Below are positions 55,833 through 63,876 of a stretch of DNA of 64,000 nt, piece by piece. Each line of letters opens with the position of its first letter. Within the stretch, counting starts at the first letter, position 1. Source of the stretch: Paludibacter sp. (GTDB lineage Bacteria; Bacteroidota; Bacteroidia; Bacteroidales; Paludibacteraceae); assembly GCA_028710895.1 (NCBI GenBank), contig JAQTTH010000014.1:59867-123866 (forward strand), written 5' to 3'. A program made the position numbers and the translations under genes. Below the pieces are notes generated by a model, which was not told the origin of the DNA, made no database searches, and worked only from the letters and a program-made list of their open reading frames with translations.

Positions 55833-55890
55833 AGAATTTGGAACAATATTCAAATTCCGGTTCGAAATAAATTTTTATACAAAAAAATTG

Positions 55891-55898
55891 TATCTTTG
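55891..55898 (+). promoter_or_regulatory. -7 promoter element for lpxK
   Basis: TATCTTTG fits TAnnTTTG, 35 bp before the TTG start of lpxK. Confidence 0.5.
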
Positions 55899-55933
55899 CC
55901 TGTCACATTGTTTTCCTTACATCATTATTCCTA

Positions 55934-57025
55934 TTGAAAACACAGAACAAACATATTGCGCTTTATCCTTTGTCGCTACTCTACGGATTGGTAACGGGCA
56001 TTCGCAATTGGTTGTTTGAGAAGGAAATAATCAGCTCCACGGCATTCAAAATCCCTACCATTTCTGTTGGAAACCTGGCAGTGGGCGGGACAGGAAAAAC
56101 ACCACACACCGAATTTATTTTGTCCGCTCTGTCCGAAGAATGGAAGACCGCCATGCTCAGCCGGGGCTACAAACGCAAGACAAAAGGCTTTGTGTTGGCT
56201 GATGACAAATCGGACAGTCAGCAAATTGGCGACGAACCGTTTCAGATTCATCAAAAATTTCCGAATGTGACGGTTGCCGTAGACGAAAAACGGGTGCGTG
56301 GCGTTAGTAAGTTGCTGGAAATTGATCCCGAATTGCAATTGGTGGTGTTGGACGATGCTTTTCAGCACCGGAAAATAGAAGTTGGATTCTCCATTCTGCT
56401 CACCGACTATGCCAATATTTACAGCCACGATTTAATGCTTCCGGCCGGCCGGTTGCGCGAATGGAAAAGCGGCAGTAAGCGTGCGAATGTAATTGTTGTA
56501 ACAAAATGCCCCGTGGATATTAAACCCATCGATATGCGGTTGATTGAATCGGAGCTGAAGCCGGAAAATAATCAGAGTTTGTTTTTCTCGTCGTTTGTGT
56601 ACGATGAAATAGCACCCGTTTTCCCCGAGGTTGTTGGCAACGATGCCTGGACGTTGGAACGCATAAAGGAAACAAATGCAGGTGTGCTACTGGTAGCCGG
56701 CATTGTGTCGCCCCAACCCATTGTGGAGTATTTAAGTGCCTTTACACAACGGATTGAAACTTTGTTTTTCGACGATCATCATGCTTTTCAACCCAAAGAT
56801 TTTAATGCTATCAATGCGTTATTCGAAGGTATTGAAGCCACAGAGAAGATATTACTTGTTACGGAAAAAGATGCGGCCCGATTGTTGTCGAATCCGAATT
56901 TCCCTGACACACTGAAATCCCGTACGTTTGCGTTGCCAATACGGGTAACTATATTACAAAATCAAGAATCATTATTTATTCAAAAAATTAAATGTTATGT
57001 TGTTGAAAATTCAAGAAACTGCTGA
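55934..57025 (+). CDS. lpxK: Tetraacyldisaccharide 4'-kinase
   Basis: 363 residues from a TTG start that fits the -7 box at 55891. N-terminal membrane anchor, then the P-loop [40 protein letters not shown] and [10 protein letters not shown]. It phosphorylates the lipid A precursor at the inner membrane. It overlaps the next gene by 29 bp, which suggests translational coupling. Confidence 0.92.
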   Translation: MKTQNKHIALYPLSLLYGLVTGIRNWLFEKEIISSTAFKIPTISVGNLAVGGTGKTPHTEFILSALSEEWKTAMLSRGYKRKTKGFVLADDKSDSQQIGDEPFQIHQKFPNVTVAVDEKRVRGVSKLLEIDPELQLVVLDDAFQHRKIEVGFSILLTDYANIYSHDLMLPAGRLREWKSGSKRANVIVVTKCPVDIKPIDMRLIESELKPENNQSLFFSSFVYDEIAPVFPEVVGNDAWTLERIKETNAGVLLVAGIVSPQPIVEYLSAFTQRIETLFFDDHHAFQPKDFNAINALFEGIEATEKILLVTEKDAARLLSNPNFPDTLKSRTFALPIRVTILQNQESLFIQKIKCYVVENSRNC

Positions 57026-57803
57026 TTTCCTTCGTTCAAAAATGCCATCGAGCCCTAAAACAGGTATTATTTTAGGTACCGGTTTAGGAAATTTGGTAAC
57101 TCAGATTACAGAAAAAACAGAAATCCCTTACGAAATAATTCCTAACTTCCCTGTATCGACTGTGGAAGGCCATAGCGGCAAGCTGATAGTTGGTAAACTT
57201 GGTGGTGTGGACGTACTGGCCATGCAGGGCCGCTTCCACTATTACGAAGGCTACGATATGAAAGCCGTTACCTTTCCGGTGCGGGTAATGAAAGCACTGG
57301 GCATCGAAACCCTGCTTGTGTCGAATGCTTCGGGTGGTGTAAACCCCGATTTCGAGATTGGCGATTTGATGATTATTACCGACCATATCAATCTTTTCCC
57401 CGAGCATCCGTTGCGCGGAAAGAATTTCCCTGAACTGGGAGTGCGTTTCCCCGATATGAGTGAAGCTTATTCAAAAGAGTTGATTGCCAAAGCCAAAAAC
57501 ATTGCTGCCAAACACAATATCCGCGTAGTGGAAGGTGTATACGTAGGCACAACCGGACCAACTTTTGAAACTCCGGCCGAATACCGCTACTTCCGCACCA
57601 TTGGCGCCGATGCAGTGGGCATGAGCACTGTTCCCGAAGTAATTGTGGCGAACCACTCGGGCATGAAATGCTTTGGTATTTCCATTGTTACCGACCTGGG
57701 CGTTCCCGGCAAAATTATCGAAGTAACACACGAAGAAGTTCAGGAAATTGGCAACTCGGTGCAACCGCTTATGACGCTGATTATGAAAGAACTGATAGCG
57801 TAA
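56997..57803 (+). CDS. Purine nucleoside phosphorylase
   Basis: 268 residues of the trimeric PNP family: [63 protein letters not shown] and the [19 protein letters not shown] stretch. It splits purine nucleosides with phosphate to the base and ribose 1-phosphate. It overlaps the 3' end of lpxK. Confidence 0.92.
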   Translation: MLLKIQETADFLRSKMPSSPKTGIILGTGLGNLVTQITEKTEIPYEIIPNFPVSTVEGHSGKLIVGKLGGVDVLAMQGRFHYYEGYDMKAVTFPVRVMKALGIETLLVSNASGGVNPDFEIGDLMIITDHINLFPEHPLRGKNFPELGVRFPDMSEAYSKELIAKAKNIAAKHNIRVVEGVYVGTTGPTFETPAEYRYFRTIGADAVGMSTVPEVIVANHSGMKCFGISIVTDLGVPGKIIEVTHEEVQEIGNSVQPLMTLIMKELIA

Positions 57804-58095
57804 GACCCTCTAAATCCCCCAAAGGGGACTTAAAACCCAATTTTGTATTCATGGTTTTTTGAAAAGATTGATACATTTAAATTTTATCAATTTTCACCGG
57901 AGTCCTATGACATCAGGGGCTTATCAATCTATTTCGATAATAATATCGCTCTCCTACGGAGCTTAATGATAACGAATAAAACATATTTTCTACCATAATT
58001 TCGCTTCTCCGAAGCTATAAAATACAAAAGTTCCGTTAGGAACGACATTCTGGTAGCAGAGTACATATAATCCCGAATTAAAGCTCCGTAGGAGC
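57804..58095. repeat. Cluster of short palindromic repeats
   Basis: The gap 57804-58149 holds a C/G-tract palindrome (57804-57832, CCCCCAAAGGGG core) and four short hairpins: GCTCTCCTACGGAGC (57948-57962), GCTTCTCCGAAGC (58003-58015), GTTCCGTTAGGAAC (58030-58043) and GCTCCGTAGGAGC (58083-58095). The last two are followed by the same CGACATT sequence. They resemble dispersed REP-like elements of Bacteroidota. Confidence 0.7.
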
Positions 58096-58149
58096 GACAT
58101 TTTGAAAGTCAGGACGACCTCATTAAATATCAATTTTGAATTAATTCCC

Positions 58150-58881
58150 ATGAAAAAGACTATTTCTCCGTTTTTGTTCCTCGGTGTTTGTGTGTTTTGC
58201 TTCTCGTCGTGTGCAAGCGATTTCTTCGGGATAAAAGGCAAAGGAAACATTGTGACTGAATCGGAAGCACTGAAGGTTTTCTCGTCGGTAGAACTGACAA
58301 CCTCGGCCGATGTACAGATTCTGAAAAGCGATTCAGCGTTTAGCGTTGAAGTGTCCGACTACGAAAATATTATTCAGTATTTATCCACCAAAGTGGTTTC
58401 GAACGCATTGGTAATTTCCACGAAACCTGCCACCACCATTCTCCAAAACAGTCGCGCTAAAGTGATTGTGCGGATGCCTGACAATCTGAAATCGATTGTT
58501 GTTACGGGAAGCGGCACGGTACAGGTGGACTCTTCGTTTATATCGTTGCAGTCGTTGGCTTTGTCGGGCAGTGGGGATATAAAACTGAACGACACCATTA
58601 ATATCGTCAAACTAACCACTAATATTATGGGAAGTGGCAATATAAGTGCCAAAGGGAAAGTGGTTACGCTGGTGGCCGGAACTTCGGGAAGCGGCACTAC
58701 CTATTTGTCGAATCTGATAGCAAGGGATGCTACCTGTACAATAACGGGGAGTGGCAGCATGTATGTAAACGCTACAGGTACGCTGAAAGCAGCTATCAGC
58801 GGCTCGGGCAGCATAGAATACAGCGGCTCGCCCACTGTAACCACCACGATAACCGGAAGCGGAACGGTAAAGAAGAAATAG
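58150..58881 (+). CDS. DUF2807 (GIN domain) lipoprotein
   Basis: 243 residues with a lipobox at FCFSSCAS. The body is a regular Ser/Gly-rich beta-repeat (TGSGTVQVDS, LSGSGDIKLND, MGSGNISAKG, TGSGSMYVNA, SGSGSIEYSG), the GxGxI pattern of the putative autotransporter-adhesin head domain. These lipoproteins are common in Bacteroidota and have no established function. It is likely cell-surface or periplasmic. Confidence 0.82.
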   Translation: MKKTISPFLFLGVCVFCFSSCASDFFGIKGKGNIVTESEALKVFSSVELTTSADVQILKSDSAFSVEVSDYENIIQYLSTKVVSNALVISTKPATTILQNSRAKVIVRMPDNLKSIVVTGSGTVQVDSSFISLQSLALSGSGDIKLNDTINIVKLTTNIMGSGNISAKGKVVTLVAGTSGSGTTYLSNLIARDATCTITGSGSMYVNATGTLKAAISGSGSIEYSGSPTVTTTITGSGTVKKK

Positions 58882-59114
58882 ATACAATACATTCATTGAA
58901 AGGGAAAATTACAGAGCTGTGATTTCCCCTTTTTTTGTGCCGACAATACATGTTAAATTATCACATATATAACACAAATTACTACAAATGTAAAAATCAA
59001 CAAATCAATAAGTTAAACTGCCATATTGAAACTATACGGACTTAAATTAATCAAAATGACAAAATTATTTTCTAAAACAGTGCAAAAACAGTTGTGAATT
59101 TAATTAATATAACA

Positions 59115-59122
59115 TATATTTG
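59115..59122 (+). promoter_or_regulatory. -7 promoter element upstream of the 21-bp array
   Basis: TATATTTG fits TAnnTTTG. A transcript from here would run through the 21-bp array to the gene at 59874, with a leader of about 740 nt. The 58882-59114 stretch holds nothing recognisable. Confidence 0.45.
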
Positions 59123-59219
59123 CAGCAGCATAATCGATGTTGAGCATGTGATGAGGCGTATTTTGATTTGAGACTTATAGAGTGACTTTCTATCGCATAA
59201 AATCTAAAATAAAACTCGT

Positions 59220-59375
59220 ATGACTTTCTTTTCTGAGCTCCATTCAAACCATGTTTGGACTAAAAAAAATTATCTGTTGTCCACACAGATTTCTCATTTC
59301 CTGATTTCAACTCAGCTTATCCCTTATGCTGCCAATTGGCGCAGCAGTATTTCGCCGGAATATTATACACAATAA
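59220..59375 (+). CDS. Possible short reading frame, 51 codons, unknown
   Basis: An ATG at 59220 opens 51 codons (MTFFSELHSN... to ...ISPEYYTQ) before a TAA. It lies just downstream of a -7 box and before the 21-bp array. There is no known domain and no clear ribosome binding site. It may be a leader peptide or chance. Confidence 0.2.
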   Translation: MTFFSELHSNHVWTKKNYLLSTQISHFLISTQLIPYAANWRSSISPEYYTQ

Positions 59376-59439
59376 ACAGAGATTTACATGCAAATCCATC
59401 TACCGACTCGCACAGAGCCGCAAGGGACGTGTTATTCCA

Positions 59440-59754
59440 ATCTGAAGGATTCGCAAAGCAATCTAATTGGTTTACAAACGAATCTGAGGAGCAATAAAAG
59501 TCATCTAAATAGAAAAAAGAATAATCTGAGAAGTGATTTTCACCATCTAAAATGAAATTTTAAGCATCTGAGAAACGATAGAACCAAACTAAAACAGAAT
59601 AAAACCAATCTGAGAAACAATTTTTATCATCTGAGAAGCGATAGAAGCAAACTAAAACACAATGGAATCGATCTGAGAGGATATTTTTTCCATCTAAATC
59701 AAGATAAAAATCGTTTGACAAGTAATTAAAAAGAACTAAATATTTGATAATTAA
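59440..59754. repeat. Array of fifteen degenerate 21-bp units
   Basis: Units start every 21 bp from 59440 (59440, 59461, 59482, 59503, 59524 and so on) to a last unit at 59734. Thirteen begin ATCT or AACT, most often ATCTGAGAA or ATCTAAA. The end of the unit is less conserved and AT-rich. The phase is kept over 315 bp with no indel although the sequences have diverged. The array lies 120 bp upstream of the gene at 59874. Confidence 0.85.
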
Positions 59755-59873
59755 AAGATTGTTCCTTGCAACTATCTACTATCAAGAGTTCAGACAAACA
59801 GAAAAGCGGAATTAATAAGCAAGAGTTCGGTTTTTCTGCTCATTATAATACTAACAATTTAATACGTTTTAAC

Positions 59874-60326
59874 ATGACGACATTACAAGTTCAAAAACTA
59901 AGGATGTACATCGCATTGCGTATATTGCTAAGAGCTAATCCGGCTATATTAGCAAAATTGCCTAATGCAAATGAGTTACTGACAGCACTGGATAATGCTA
60001 TTGCTGACATTCAGGCAAATGATTTATTGAAGAAGAAAACTGCCAATGAAATCAGGGAAATTATCAATGCATTGCGCACCAATCTGGTACGTGATATAAT
60101 GAGTACGTCGCGTAAAATGCAAGCTTATGCCGATTATAAAAAGGACATTGCTTTGCTGAAAGATACCAAATATACTGATACTTCTCTTTCGGGGCTTTCG
60201 GATGTAGAACTGGTACAGATAGCTAAGAGTTTATACGAAAAGGTGAATCTATATCTGACCGAATTGCAACCCTATGAGCTGAATGCTGAAACTCAAAAGA
60301 CTTTGCTGGACGATGACCCTGTATGA
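59874..60326 (+). CDS. Unknown alpha-helical protein, 5' part of a frameshifted gene
   Basis: 150 residues from the ATG at 59874 (MTTLQVQKLRMYIALRILLR). The predicted structure is helical, without signal peptide. The frame ends at a TGA at 60324-60326, just where a second frame (+1) opens and continues the coding pattern. The two halves most likely form one protein of about 300 residues: an N-terminal helical domain and a C-terminal carboxypeptidase-regulatory-like domain. I do not recognise the helical domain. See the companion entry for the 3' part. Confidence 0.6.
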   Translation: MTTLQVQKLRMYIALRILLRANPAILAKLPNANELLTALDNAIADIQANDLLKKKTANEIREIINALRTNLVRDIMSTSRKMQAYADYKKDIALLKDTKYTDTSLSGLSDVELVQIAKSLYEKVNLYLTELQPYELNAETQKTLLDDDPV

Positions 60327-60780
60327 AACTTCCAGTCCACAGTTGGATACAAAGAATCGTGAGCAGAAAAATATTACTGCTGCCATAGTGGAAAGCTATA
60401 AAACCGCGGATGCAATTGTAGCCAGTATGGACAAGCAAGTGGAAATTGTACACGATACCGAACCGGCATTTTATAAAGATTACAAAACTACGCGTAAAGT
60501 GGAAGTGCCAAAAGATGTGGTACAACTGGTAGCTAAAATAACTGATGCCGAAACTGGTGCAGGTATACCTAACGCCACTGCCACACTAACCCAAACAGAT
60601 AGTGCGGCAGAACCTATAGTAAAACAAACCGCCGAAAAAGGAGGATTCCAAGTCAAAACCCTCCCCAACGGTATTTATGCGGTAACAGTTACGAAACTGG
60701 GATATGCCACTCAATCACTTTCGATTACCATTACGGGCGACGAACCGTATAGTTTGGAGGTGAATATGGTGAAGGGGTAG
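60283..60780 (+). pseudogene. 3' part of the frameshifted gene, CarboxypepD_reg-like C-terminal domain
   Basis: Open frame in the +1 phase relative to 59874-60326. Useful coding sequence begins near 60322 (YETSSPQLDTKNREQKNI). Residues further on (VQLVAKITDAETGAGIPNATATLTQ ... GGFQVKTLPNGIYAVTVTKLGY) form a complete carboxypeptidase-regulatory-like beta-sandwich. No plausible start codon lies in a good position except one within the upstream gene. It may be a broken gene, a sequencing error or a programmed +1 shift at CCT GTA TGA. Confidence 0.6.
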
Positions 60781-60803
60781 CCCCTAACCCCTAAAGGGGA
60801 ATT
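60778..60803. repeat. C/G-tract palindrome
   Basis: CCCCTAACCCCTAAAGGGG directly after the stop codon, the same class as the elements at 37857 and 57804. Confidence 0.6.
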
Positions 60804-60805
60804 TA

Positions 60806-60864
60806 ATTGCACATATTCCACGGAAGGGTGGGTATGTGCAATACACGTATATATGCGTTACCCA
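60806..60864. other. Cassette-like flank before the cyclase gene
   Basis: A 10-bp inverted repeat ATTGCACATA/TATGTGCAAT (60806-60815 and 60833-60842) is followed by ATATGCGTTACCCA (60851-60864). The complement of this last motif recurs after the cyclase gene as TGGGTAACACCCGCATAT (61606-61623). The arrangement resembles the outer and inner boxes of a recombination site of the integron attC type, but is not a match to the classical consensus. Confidence 0.35.
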
Positions 60865-60878
60865 TAATTTTAAAAAAT

Positions 60879-61598
60879 ATGAAAAATAAGAAACTGACAT
60901 TTAAAAAGCATGCAGGGAATCCTGAGCAAGCATTTGTATTAATATTTGATTTAGAAGGTTTTTCTAAATTTTTCAGCCAACCAGATGTTTATTATTATGT
61001 AGCAAAATATCTGAACAAGACATTTCAAGCAATGGATATATTAATATCTGGAGGTGAGGAATTTTGGAGTCCTGATTCAGAAAAGAACAAAAAAGTTCAA
61101 CCATTTAAAGAACCAGTCCATATCAAATTTATGGGAGATGGAGCATTGTACATATGGACATATAAACCTGAAGAAGAGAAGGTTTTTAAAGCAAAGTTGA
61201 TTTACTTCATAAATAGTTTATTTAACTTCTCGCTTTGGTTTGACAATTTCATAAAATCTTGCACCGATGATGTTCCAGTGGTTGATTTACCAAAAAAGAT
61301 TCGTTTTGGTATGGCTTCTGGTTCTGTTCACAAACTATCTTATGAGAATTCCAATGACGCTGAATATATTGGTTATTGTATTAATCTCGCAAGTCGATTG
61401 CAATCATATTGTAGGGATTTAGGATTTATTGCTTCAGCAAGGATAGGTAGTGAAGATAAACTCCTGAAACAACACAACTATCATAAAGTTGTTGCAAAAA
61501 AATTAAGAGGTCTTCCTAACGAAATAGTCATAGTTGATAAAGGAAGTTATGACGATTTAGATGAATTAATAAAGAACGAATTGTTTGATGAATTATAA
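60879..61598 (+). CDS. Class III nucleotide cyclase, single domain
   Basis: 239 residues from the ATG at 60879. The essential elements of the class III catalytic domain are visible: metal-binding Asp24 in FDLEGFS, base-selecting-position Lys83 and second metal Asp87 in KFMGDG, Asp160 before YIGYCIN, and the transition-state pair Asn169/Arg173 in NLASR. This favours an active adenylate-type cyclase, though closely related enzymes make cGMP, cCMP or cUMP. There is no receptor, membrane or HAMP part. It stands alone between repeats, with a DUF4407 membrane protein gene 443 bp downstream. A longer start at 60807 lies within the flanking repeat. Confidence 0.75.
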   Translation: MKNKKLTFKKHAGNPEQAFVLIFDLEGFSKFFSQPDVYYYVAKYLNKTFQAMDILISGGEEFWSPDSEKNKKVQPFKEPVHIKFMGDGALYIWTYKPEEEKVFKAKLIYFINSLFNFSLWFDNFIKSCTDDVPVVDLPKKIRFGMASGSVHKLSYENSNDAEYIGYCINLASRLQSYCRDLGFIASARIGSEDKLLKQHNYHKVVAKKLRGLPNEIVIVDKGSYDDLDELIKNELFDEL

Positions 61599-61605
61599 AA
61601 AACTG

Positions 61606-61780
61606 TGGGTAACACCCGCATATGTTCATTGGCTGGCTGATGTGCATTCCAGCAGTTTTGTTCCTTAGTTCGCCGTAGCGTAGATAGCGCAATATGTTGA
61701 GCGAAGTGTCTACTTCGTTCAAGCTAAAAGGAAGTCTCCTGACTTCCATATTGAAATAGAATATAGAAAGCGGAGCTTTC
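61606..61780. repeat. Cassette-like flank and hairpin cluster after the cyclase gene
   Basis: The gap 61599-62041 has no convincing gene. TGGGTAACACCCGCATAT (61606-61623) is the inverted partner of the motif before the cyclase. Three hairpins follow: around GAAGTGTCTACTTC (61703-61716), GGAAGTCTCCTGACTTCC (61730-61747) and GAAAGCGGAGCTTTC (61766-61780). Confidence 0.5.
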
Positions 61781-62041
61781 CTTTTAATAGCGACATAGGC
61801 TAAAGACATATGCCGAAAATCGGGTATGAAGTTTTTCACTATAGGGAACAGGGGCCGCGCTGGTTTATTTAATTGGAGTGATGATTTTTCTTTTTAGTTG
61901 TGCTGAAATCAGATACCTCACAAAATAATGAGAGATTATTGGATATGTTCAAAAAAAATAATGCTTAATAATTTGGAATACTATCTATAACCTTGTACCA
62001 CCAATGAAATTTTTAATTAACACAATAAAGATCTATCACGA

Positions 62042-63664
62042 ATGGAAATAGAAACAAATGACATAAGAAAAGAAGATTTATTAACTACATTTTTTTGGTG
62101 GTGCTCTGGAGCAGAGGTGGAATTATTGAGACAACTTCCATCTGAAACGCAAAAGTATGTTTTAATTGGAACAACAGTTTTTTTGACTACATTGCTTGCG
62201 GCTTTATCTGGGGCGTATGCTTTTATTTCTGTATTTCAAAATACGTTTCTTGGTATTTCATTGGGAATAATGTGGAGTATTTTAATTTTCATTCTTGATA
62301 GATATACTATTTCAATGGTGTCAAAATCATCATCGCTTTCTAAAACGCTATTAAGTTCGATTCCAAGTTTGCTAATTACTACTATTATTACAGTAGCTAT
62401 TTCTATTCCACTTTCATTAAAAATATTTGAACAACAAATCGAAGCTGAACATGTAATACAAGTTCATGAATCAATAACTGCAAGTAATTCGAGATATTAT
62501 GAACAACAAAAAGATATTCGGATTCAGATTCATACTTTACAAGATGAAATTGATAAGAAACAAAATGATGTTTTTATTCGAGAAAAAGAGCTCTCTTCCG
62601 CATTAAGAGGAGAAGACGTCTCACGAACGAAAGTGGATCGTGCTTATGTGAACTTCAAAAAACAAATATTTTATGATGCTAAAAGAGAGTATCTTACAAC
62701 CAAGATACATAATGACTCGTTGATTCAATCATTAAATTATAAGACTTTATACTTATCTGACAAAATAAGATTAGTAGAAAGACTAGATTCCCTTCAACCG
62801 ACTTTTATAGATATGATTCAAACATTATCAATCCTTAAAGAAAAGAACAATACAATAAATCTTGTGAGCTTATTTCTACAGATAATTTTCATGCTCATTT
62901 CAACAGCACCTATTCTTATTCAAATTATATCAAGGGAGGGACCTTACAATGACTATGTTCAAATTAGAGATAAGATACAAGTCAACAAATTCATTGTCAC
63001 AGAACAAGATAAAAAAAATGAAGAAGAATTGAAATCTGAAATAGACGGGCTGAAAAATAAGTTTAATGACTTTAGCACTGTCAAGATAGAAAAAATGAAA
63101 AGTGAATTAGTAGAGCAGAAAAGAAGTCATCCAAACATTAACTTCCAAAATTACTTTAATAAAATGTTAGATACACTTTCAAACGAAGCAAATAAAATAG
63201 ATATGAAATCTCAAGATTTTTTTAAACAAGGAATGGTCATCAGTATAATAGGTATTCTTATCGCATTTGGAATTCTTGTATTTTGGCTTAACTATTTCTC
63301 TATAAAAAAATTTGAATTATATAATATATTTGAATTAGTATCAGGAACAATAATAATTTTACTTATTGAGTTTTTAGGAGCGTGGTTTTTAAAGCAGCAC
63401 AGAATATTATCTGAGAAGTCACTCCATATTTTGAAAATAAAATCCATTTTGGATAGATATCTACTGAGTTATCTTGCCATTAACGAATTCGTTTCCATCG
63501 AAAATAGAGAAAGTTATTTGAATCAATTATTATCCACGCTTGATAAGGATTTAAGATTTCCACTCGATCCATTTAATTCTCAAGACACAAGCTTTGCACA
63601 AGAAGCATTTTCTTCGATTAGTAATTTGACAAATACAATTCAAAATATGACAAAAATAAAATGA
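62042..63664 (+). CDS. DUF4407 multi-spanning membrane protein
   Basis: 540 residues. The N-terminal part has WWCSGAEVELLRQLP, GTTVFLTTLLAALSGAYAF and IMWSILIFILDRY, the family features of DUF4407, and about three membrane segments before residue 126. A coiled coil (about 130-260), a fourth segment (about 275-297), a second coil (about 310-390), two more segments (about 400-455) and a soluble C-terminal ~85 residues follow. The function is unknown. It is AT-rich like the cyclase gene upstream and is followed immediately by a 27-bp inverted-repeat element. Confidence 0.75.
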   Translation: MEIETNDIRKEDLLTTFFWWCSGAEVELLRQLPSETQKYVLIGTTVFLTTLLAALSGAYAFISVFQNTFLGISLGIMWSILIFILDRYTISMVSKSSSLSKTLLSSIPSLLITTIITVAISIPLSLKIFEQQIEAEHVIQVHESITASNSRYYEQQKDIRIQIHTLQDEIDKKQNDVFIREKELSSALRGEDVSRTKVDRAYVNFKKQIFYDAKREYLTTKIHNDSLIQSLNYKTLYLSDKIRLVERLDSLQPTFIDMIQTLSILKEKNNTINLVSLFLQIIFMLISTAPILIQIISREGPYNDYVQIRDKIQVNKFIVTEQDKKNEEELKSEIDGLKNKFNDFSTVKIEKMKSELVEQKRSHPNINFQNYFNKMLDTLSNEANKIDMKSQDFFKQGMVISIIGILIAFGILVFWLNYFSIKKFELYNIFELVSGTIIILLIEFLGAWFLKQHRILSEKSLHILKIKSILDRYLLSYLAINEFVSIENRESYLNQLLSTLDKDLRFPLDPFNSQDTSFAQEAFSSISNLTNTIQNMTKIK

Positions 63665-63667
63665 CCT

Positions 63668-63849
63668 CTCGCTGCCGCACGATTGCATCGTGTGGCAAGT
63701 AGGTAGCAAGCAAGTAATAAGTTACAATGAGTAGAAATTATAAGTTTTATAATTCTCTTTATACTCATTACAAACGATGAGAAAAAGGTTTATTAGATAT
63801 TGTGTTGATTTAATGTTGTTGTCACACGATGCAATCGTGCGGCAGCGAG
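63668..63849. mobile_element. MITE-like element with 27-bp terminal inverted repeats
   Basis: Arms 63668-63694 and 63823-63849 are perfect reverse complements over 27 bp. Each arm contains its own small palindrome (CACGATTGCATCGTG). The interior has a further nested inverted repeat (around AATGAGTA...TACTCATT). There is no coding sequence. It begins three bases after the DUF4407 stop codon. Confidence 0.55.
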
Positions 63850-63876
63850 GGGGAAACAAAGAATAATAAGTAGATA

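Noticed and set aside
59440..59754. CRISPR array
   Set aside because: The units are contiguous 21-mers that all differ; there is no repeat/spacer alternation and no cas gene.
61528..61839. 103-codon open frame on the - strand
   Set aside because: It runs through the hairpin repeats after the cyclase gene and into the cyclase coding region; there is no domain and no promoter.
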